NCBI RefSeq assembly: GCF_010868145.1
Contig: NZ_JAAGUY010000006.1
Location: forward strand, 170,967 to 234,966
DNA: 64,000 nt
DNA from: Nocardia cyriacigeorgica
GTDB lineage: Bacteria > Actinomycetota > Actinomycetes > Mycobacteriales > Mycobacteriaceae
Direction of reading: 5' to 3'
Shown here: positions 61,473-64,000 of the stretch, piece by piece
How the letters are laid out: every line of letters starts with the position of its first letter
How positions within the stretch are numbered: the first letter of the stretch is position 1
The notes under the pieces: generated by a model
Seen by the model: the letters and a program-made list of their open reading frames with translations, nothing else
What the model was told of the DNA's origin: nothing
Databases searched by the model: none
Position numbers and translations under genes: made by a program

Positions 61473-61877
61473 GTGACCGACGGGCTGGTGGCTGAACTCA
61501 TCGATACGGTGGCGTGGGTGCGGATCGAGCAGGGCAAGATCCTGTGCGCGCGGCCGCGAGGCAAAGACGTCTTCTACATTCCCGGCGGCAAGCGTGAGGA
61601 CGGCGAATCCGATCTGCAGACGCTGGTCCGAGAGATCGATGAGGAGCTGACCGTCGAGCTGCTTCCGGAGACGGCCGCGCATGTCGGCGTGTACGAGGCG
61701 GCCGACGGCGCGGTGTTGGTTCGGATGAGCTGCTACACCGCCGAGTATCGCGGCACGCTGACCGCCAGCAGTGAGATCGAGGCGCTGGCCTGGTTCTCCT
61801 ATGCCGACCGCGCCCTGGTTCCGCCGGTCGACCAGCTGTTGTTCGACGAGCTGGAGACCGCGGGCCTGCTGCGTTGA
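61473..61877 (+). CDS. Nudix hydrolase
   Basis: 134 residues. Nudix box GKREDGE then REIDEEL fits Gx5Ex7REUxEE, though the later Gly is Thr. It would hydrolyse a nucleoside diphosphate linked to another group; the tail ALAWFSYADRALVPPVDQLL resembles small MutT-like actinobacterial enzymes. GTG start at 61473 directly after a terminator. Confidence 0.88.
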   Translation: MTDGLVAELIDTVAWVRIEQGKILCARPRGKDVFYIPGGKREDGESDLQTLVREIDEELTVELLPETAAHVGVYEAADGAVLVRMSCYTAEYRGTLTASSEIEALAWFSYADRALVPPVDQLLFDELETAGLLR

Positions 61878-61890
61878 TCGCAGCGGCAAC

Positions 61891-62091
61891 TCAGCAGAGC
61901 GGAGCCTTCGAGCCCACGAATTCGCCGCGGAACAAGCAGACGAAGAACTGCACGAAGTCGCGTGCATAAGTGGCTGAACCGGAATCGGCGGAGCCTGTGG
62001 GAGCGGCGGTCGCGGCGGGGGCCGCGAATCCGGCGCCGGTGGCGAGCGCGGTCGATACCAGGACTGCGGCACAAGCTCGTTTGACAACCAT
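61891..62091 (-). CDS. 66-residue exported peptide
   Basis: From ATG at 62091 with GGAG six bases upstream. Signal peptide (MVVKRACAAVLVSTALATGA, cleavage about AAPATAAP) and a mature peptide of about 36 residues ending in a short hydrophobic C-terminal part with two cysteines (FFVCLFRGEF and a terminal Cys). Convergent with the Nudix gene, 13 bases apart. Function unknown; the two cysteines could form one disulfide. Confidence 0.6.
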   Translation of the reverse strand: MVVKRACAAVLVSTALATGAGFAAPAATAAPTGSADSGSATYARDFVQFFVCLFRGEFVGSKAPLC

Positions 62092-62336
62092 GGTGACTCC
62101 AATCGGATGAGGTGTGCCGCCAGTATCGGCCTTGGCGGGCGGGAGGCGGCAGCCCCAATCTCTCGGGGCGTGCGCGATCACCGCCGCCGGATGGCTCGGT
62201 CGCGAGGGCATTTCCGATGAATAACGTTGTGCCCGAGCAATACTGATGCTCGGCGGCGGACCGTACCGTAAATGGTGTTGGTCCTCCAGGTCTACTCGCC
62301 GTGAACTGCGCGACTTCGAAAACGAACATTCCTTCC

Positions 62337-62365
62337 TTGACAGTCGGAGGTTGGACGGAAACACT
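62337..62365 (+). promoter_or_regulatory. Promoter before the leader ORF and PEP/pyruvate-domain gene
   Basis: TTGACA at 62337-62342 with AACACT at 62360-62365, 17-base spacer. A start near 62372 would place the alternative hairpins and the leader ORF in the transcript. The rest of the 319-base gap from 62092 holds no gene. Confidence 0.45.
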
Positions 62366-62380
62366 AGAGGACATGTAAGC

Positions 62381-62406
62381 GGAGGACCTATCTCCTCTTA
62401 GGAGGT
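62381..62406 (+). promoter_or_regulatory. Mutually exclusive hairpins around a leader Shine-Dalgarno
   Basis: ATCTCCT (62390-62396) pairs with AGGAGGT (62400-62406), hiding the leader ribosome-binding site in a 7-bp stem with a CTT loop and one G-U pair. GGAGGA (62381-62386) can instead pair with TCCTCT (62393-62398) and free it. Confidence 0.5.
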
Positions 62407-62410
62407 CATT

Positions 62411-62491
62411 GTGACCCTACAAGTGGCGTCGATTCACGACTGCGCTGCACCGGCACCACCGGAGCGCGCGTCCGGCTCCCCGCAGGCCTGA
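62411..62491 (+). CDS. 26-residue leader-like ORF
   Basis: GTG start four bases after a complete AGGAGGT; product VTLQVASIHDCAAPAPPERA plus six residues, ending 58 bases before the next gene in a different frame. The exceptional ribosome-binding site suggests real translation and a regulatory role. Confidence 0.5.
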   Translation: MTLQVASIHDCAAPAPPERASGSPQA

Positions 62492-62549
62492 CCCGCGCCG
62501 GACCGATTCGATCGAACCAACGCCGTTTCCGCATCGAAGGGTGGCCCCG

Positions 62550-63968
62550 ATGACCATCACCTCCGCCCCGACCCGCCCCGGTATCGTCGCGCTCGCCGAT
62601 CCGCGCGCCCGCGACGCCGACCTGACCGGCGCCAAAGCCGCCGCACTCGCCAAAGCCGCCGCCATGGGACTGCCCGTCCTGGACGGATTCGTGCTGACCA
62701 CCGCATGGTCGGATCGCGAACACTCACCCGAAGTGTTGTGGCGCAAACTGTCCGGTGGTGGCACCCGGGCGCTGGTGGTGCGATCGTCTTCTATTGCCGA
62801 GGACGGCACCGAGCAGTCCATGGCCGGGATGTTCACCTCGGTGCTCGGCGTGCGTGGGTGGCCGGATTTCCGTGACGCCGTCGAACAGGTGCTGGCCTCG
62901 GCCGACGCGCCCGCGCCCGCCGCGGCCGGAGCGGGGGCGGCCATGGCGGTCCTCGTCCAGCCGTTCCTGGCTGCCAGGTGGGGTGGGGTGGTGTTCACCG
63001 CCGACCCGATCACCGGACGCACCGATCGCATGATGATCACCGCGGTCCGAGGAGGTCCCGATGCGGTGGTCAGCGGCGCTGAGGATGGGTGGACGGCCAT
63101 GCTCGCGCGGTCGGGGCGGGTGCGCCGTGTCGTTGCGCAGAACTCACCTCGGCTGCCGGCAACGGTGCGGCGCAAGGTCGTTCGGATGGCGTTGCGTGTC
63201 GAGCGCATGTTCGGCGCACCGCAGGACGTCGAATGGGCGGTCGACGAACGCGGCACCGTGCGGCTGTTGCAGGCGCGGCCGATCACCACCCTGCACGGTC
63301 GCGTCGACGGCCCGATCCTCGGCCCGGGCCCGCTGGCGGAAACCTTTCCTGATCCCTTGCGCCCGCTCGAACAGGACGTGTGGCTGGCGCCGATGGCCGA
63401 GGGGTTGCGGGTGGCGCTGGAACTGACCGGGGCCGCACCGGCGCGACGTATTCGGGAATCGCCGATCGCCACCGCGGTGCTCGGTATCGCGGTAGCCGAC
63501 CTGGAATTACTGGGTGTGATCCGCCCGCGGCGACGGTGGATCGGCCTGCTCGACCCACGCCCGGGCGCACGCAAGCTCGGTGCGGCCATACGGGTGGGTC
63601 GACTGGCTGCCGCGATGCCCGCTCTCGCACACGAGATCTGTGAACGCGTGGACACCGACCTCGCAGAGGTGCCGCCGCTGACCGAGCTGACCCGCGCGCA
63701 ATTGCTTGCGGTGCTGGACAACTCCCGCACCTCACTGACCGCGCTGCACGGCTACGAGGCACTGGCCGGAATGCTCGCAGGCCCAGGCGAATCCGCCCCG
63801 ACCGCAGCAGCCATGGCGCTGACCGCCCTCGGCACGGCCCGAGCCGAGAACGTCCCCGCCGACCGAGTAGTCGCGGAATTCCCCGTCGTGCTGGCGCTGA
63901 CCCCGCCCCGGATTCGGCCACCCGTCCTCGGCGAGCCGGAATTGTGCGGGCTGATGGTGCACGGCTGA
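62550..63968 (+). CDS. PEP/pyruvate-binding domain protein, N-terminal half of a PEP synthase / rifampin-phosphotransferase type enzyme
   Basis: 472 residues from ATG at 62550 (GTG at 62541 adds three). Residues about 1-260 are the ATP-grasp domain of PPDK_N proteins: GAKAAALAKAAAMGLPV, VVRSSSIAEDGTEQSMAGMF, VFTADPITGR and DVEWAVDE ending in LQARPITTL. The following 200 residues form a helical part. The swivelling phosphohistidine domain, essential for phosphotransfer, is absent: TGA at 63966 ends the frame 32 bases before the window edge. It may work with a second gene downstream, be broken, or be a split enzyme. Confidence 0.85.
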   Translation: MTITSAPTRPGIVALADPRARDADLTGAKAAALAKAAAMGLPVLDGFVLTTAWSDREHSPEVLWRKLSGGGTRALVVRSSSIAEDGTEQSMAGMFTSVLGVRGWPDFRDAVEQVLASADAPAPAAAGAGAAMAVLVQPFLAARWGGVVFTADPITGRTDRMMITAVRGGPDAVVSGAEDGWTAMLARSGRVRRVVAQNSPRLPATVRRKVVRMALRVERMFGAPQDVEWAVDERGTVRLLQARPITTLHGRVDGPILGPGPLAETFPDPLRPLEQDVWLAPMAEGLRVALELTGAAPARRIRESPIATAVLGIAVADLELLGVIRPRRRWIGLLDPRPGARKLGAAIRVGRLAAAMPALAHEICERVDTDLAEVPPLTELTRAQLLAVLDNSRTSLTALHGYEALAGMLAGPGESAPTAAAMALTALGTARAENVPADRVVAEFPVVLALTPPRIRPPVLGEPELCGLMVHG

Positions 63969-64000
63969 TTCGGACGAGCCTGCGGTATCGATCGGCGCAC

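Noticed and set aside
62337..62549. Rifamycin-associated element before the PEP/pyruvate-domain gene
   Set aside because: No palindrome of that kind was seen; the nearby inverted repeats are the Shine-Dalgarno hairpins reported.

Overview
The window reads as chromosome of a high-GC mycolic-acid actinomycete, most likely Nocardia or a close relative. The signs are an RbpA almost identical to the mycobacterial protein, a small zinc-ribbon gene divergent from rbpA as in mycobacteria, a 14-subunit complex I operon (nuoA-N) preceded by an orphan receiver protein, a LexA box of mycobacterial type, frequent GTG/TTG starts, and many 1-, 4- and 8-base gene overlaps. I see no tRNA, rRNA, insertion sequence, prophage or CRISPR array.

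Layout. 1-7.6 kb: the 3' end of a nonribosomal peptide synthetase (A-PCP-C-A-PCP-TE) translationally coupled to a DrrAB-type exporter. 7.7-13.4 kb: rbpA, the zinc-ribbon gene, a polytopic membrane protein, an M23 lipoprotein, an ArsR regulator, a GT9 glycosyltransferase, an HdeD-like protein and a small exported protein. 13.5-18.2 kb: a KstD-like flavoprotein with a coupled esterase, an SDR and a methyltransferase. 18.4-23.7 kb: a 32-codon gene behind an AT-rich region and ahead of a perfect terminator, an MpaB/Lcp-family protein, and a DyP peroxidase/PCuAC/membrane-protein group. 23.8-27.5 kb: a two-component system with a DUF4153 protein. 27.5-32.2 kb: an SDR with an altered active site, a LysR regulator divergent from an SBF-like transporter, and an ABC-F ATPase behind a leader-peptide attenuator.

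32.2-48.0 kb on the minus strand is the complex I operon nuoABCDEFG-(HI)-JKLMN, in which nuoH and nuoI form one continuous reading frame. 48.3-54.7 kb holds the receiver protein, cbbR and a Calvin-Benson operon cbbL-cbbS-cbbX-fbp-prk with red-type RuBisCO. This gives the carboxylase, its activase, phosphoribulokinase and a class I FBPase; the remaining cycle enzymes would have to come from elsewhere in the genome. 54.7-64 kb: dinB with an SOS box across its start codon, a BlaI/M56 pair, an AlkZ-like protein, a TetR regulator divergent from a second DrrAB-type exporter with twin operators between them, a Nudix hydrolase, a 66-residue exported peptide, and a PEP/pyruvate-binding-domain protein that lacks the phosphohistidine domain and lies behind a short leader ORF whose ribosome-binding site can fold into alternative hairpins.

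The signals most worth following are the ABC-F leader (the leader ORF carries a 9-base perfect complement of the ABC-F Shine-Dalgarno), the second leader-like arrangement before the PEP/pyruvate-domain gene, the NuoH-NuoI fusion, and the 32-residue protein. All functional calls come from motifs read by eye; no database search was possible.
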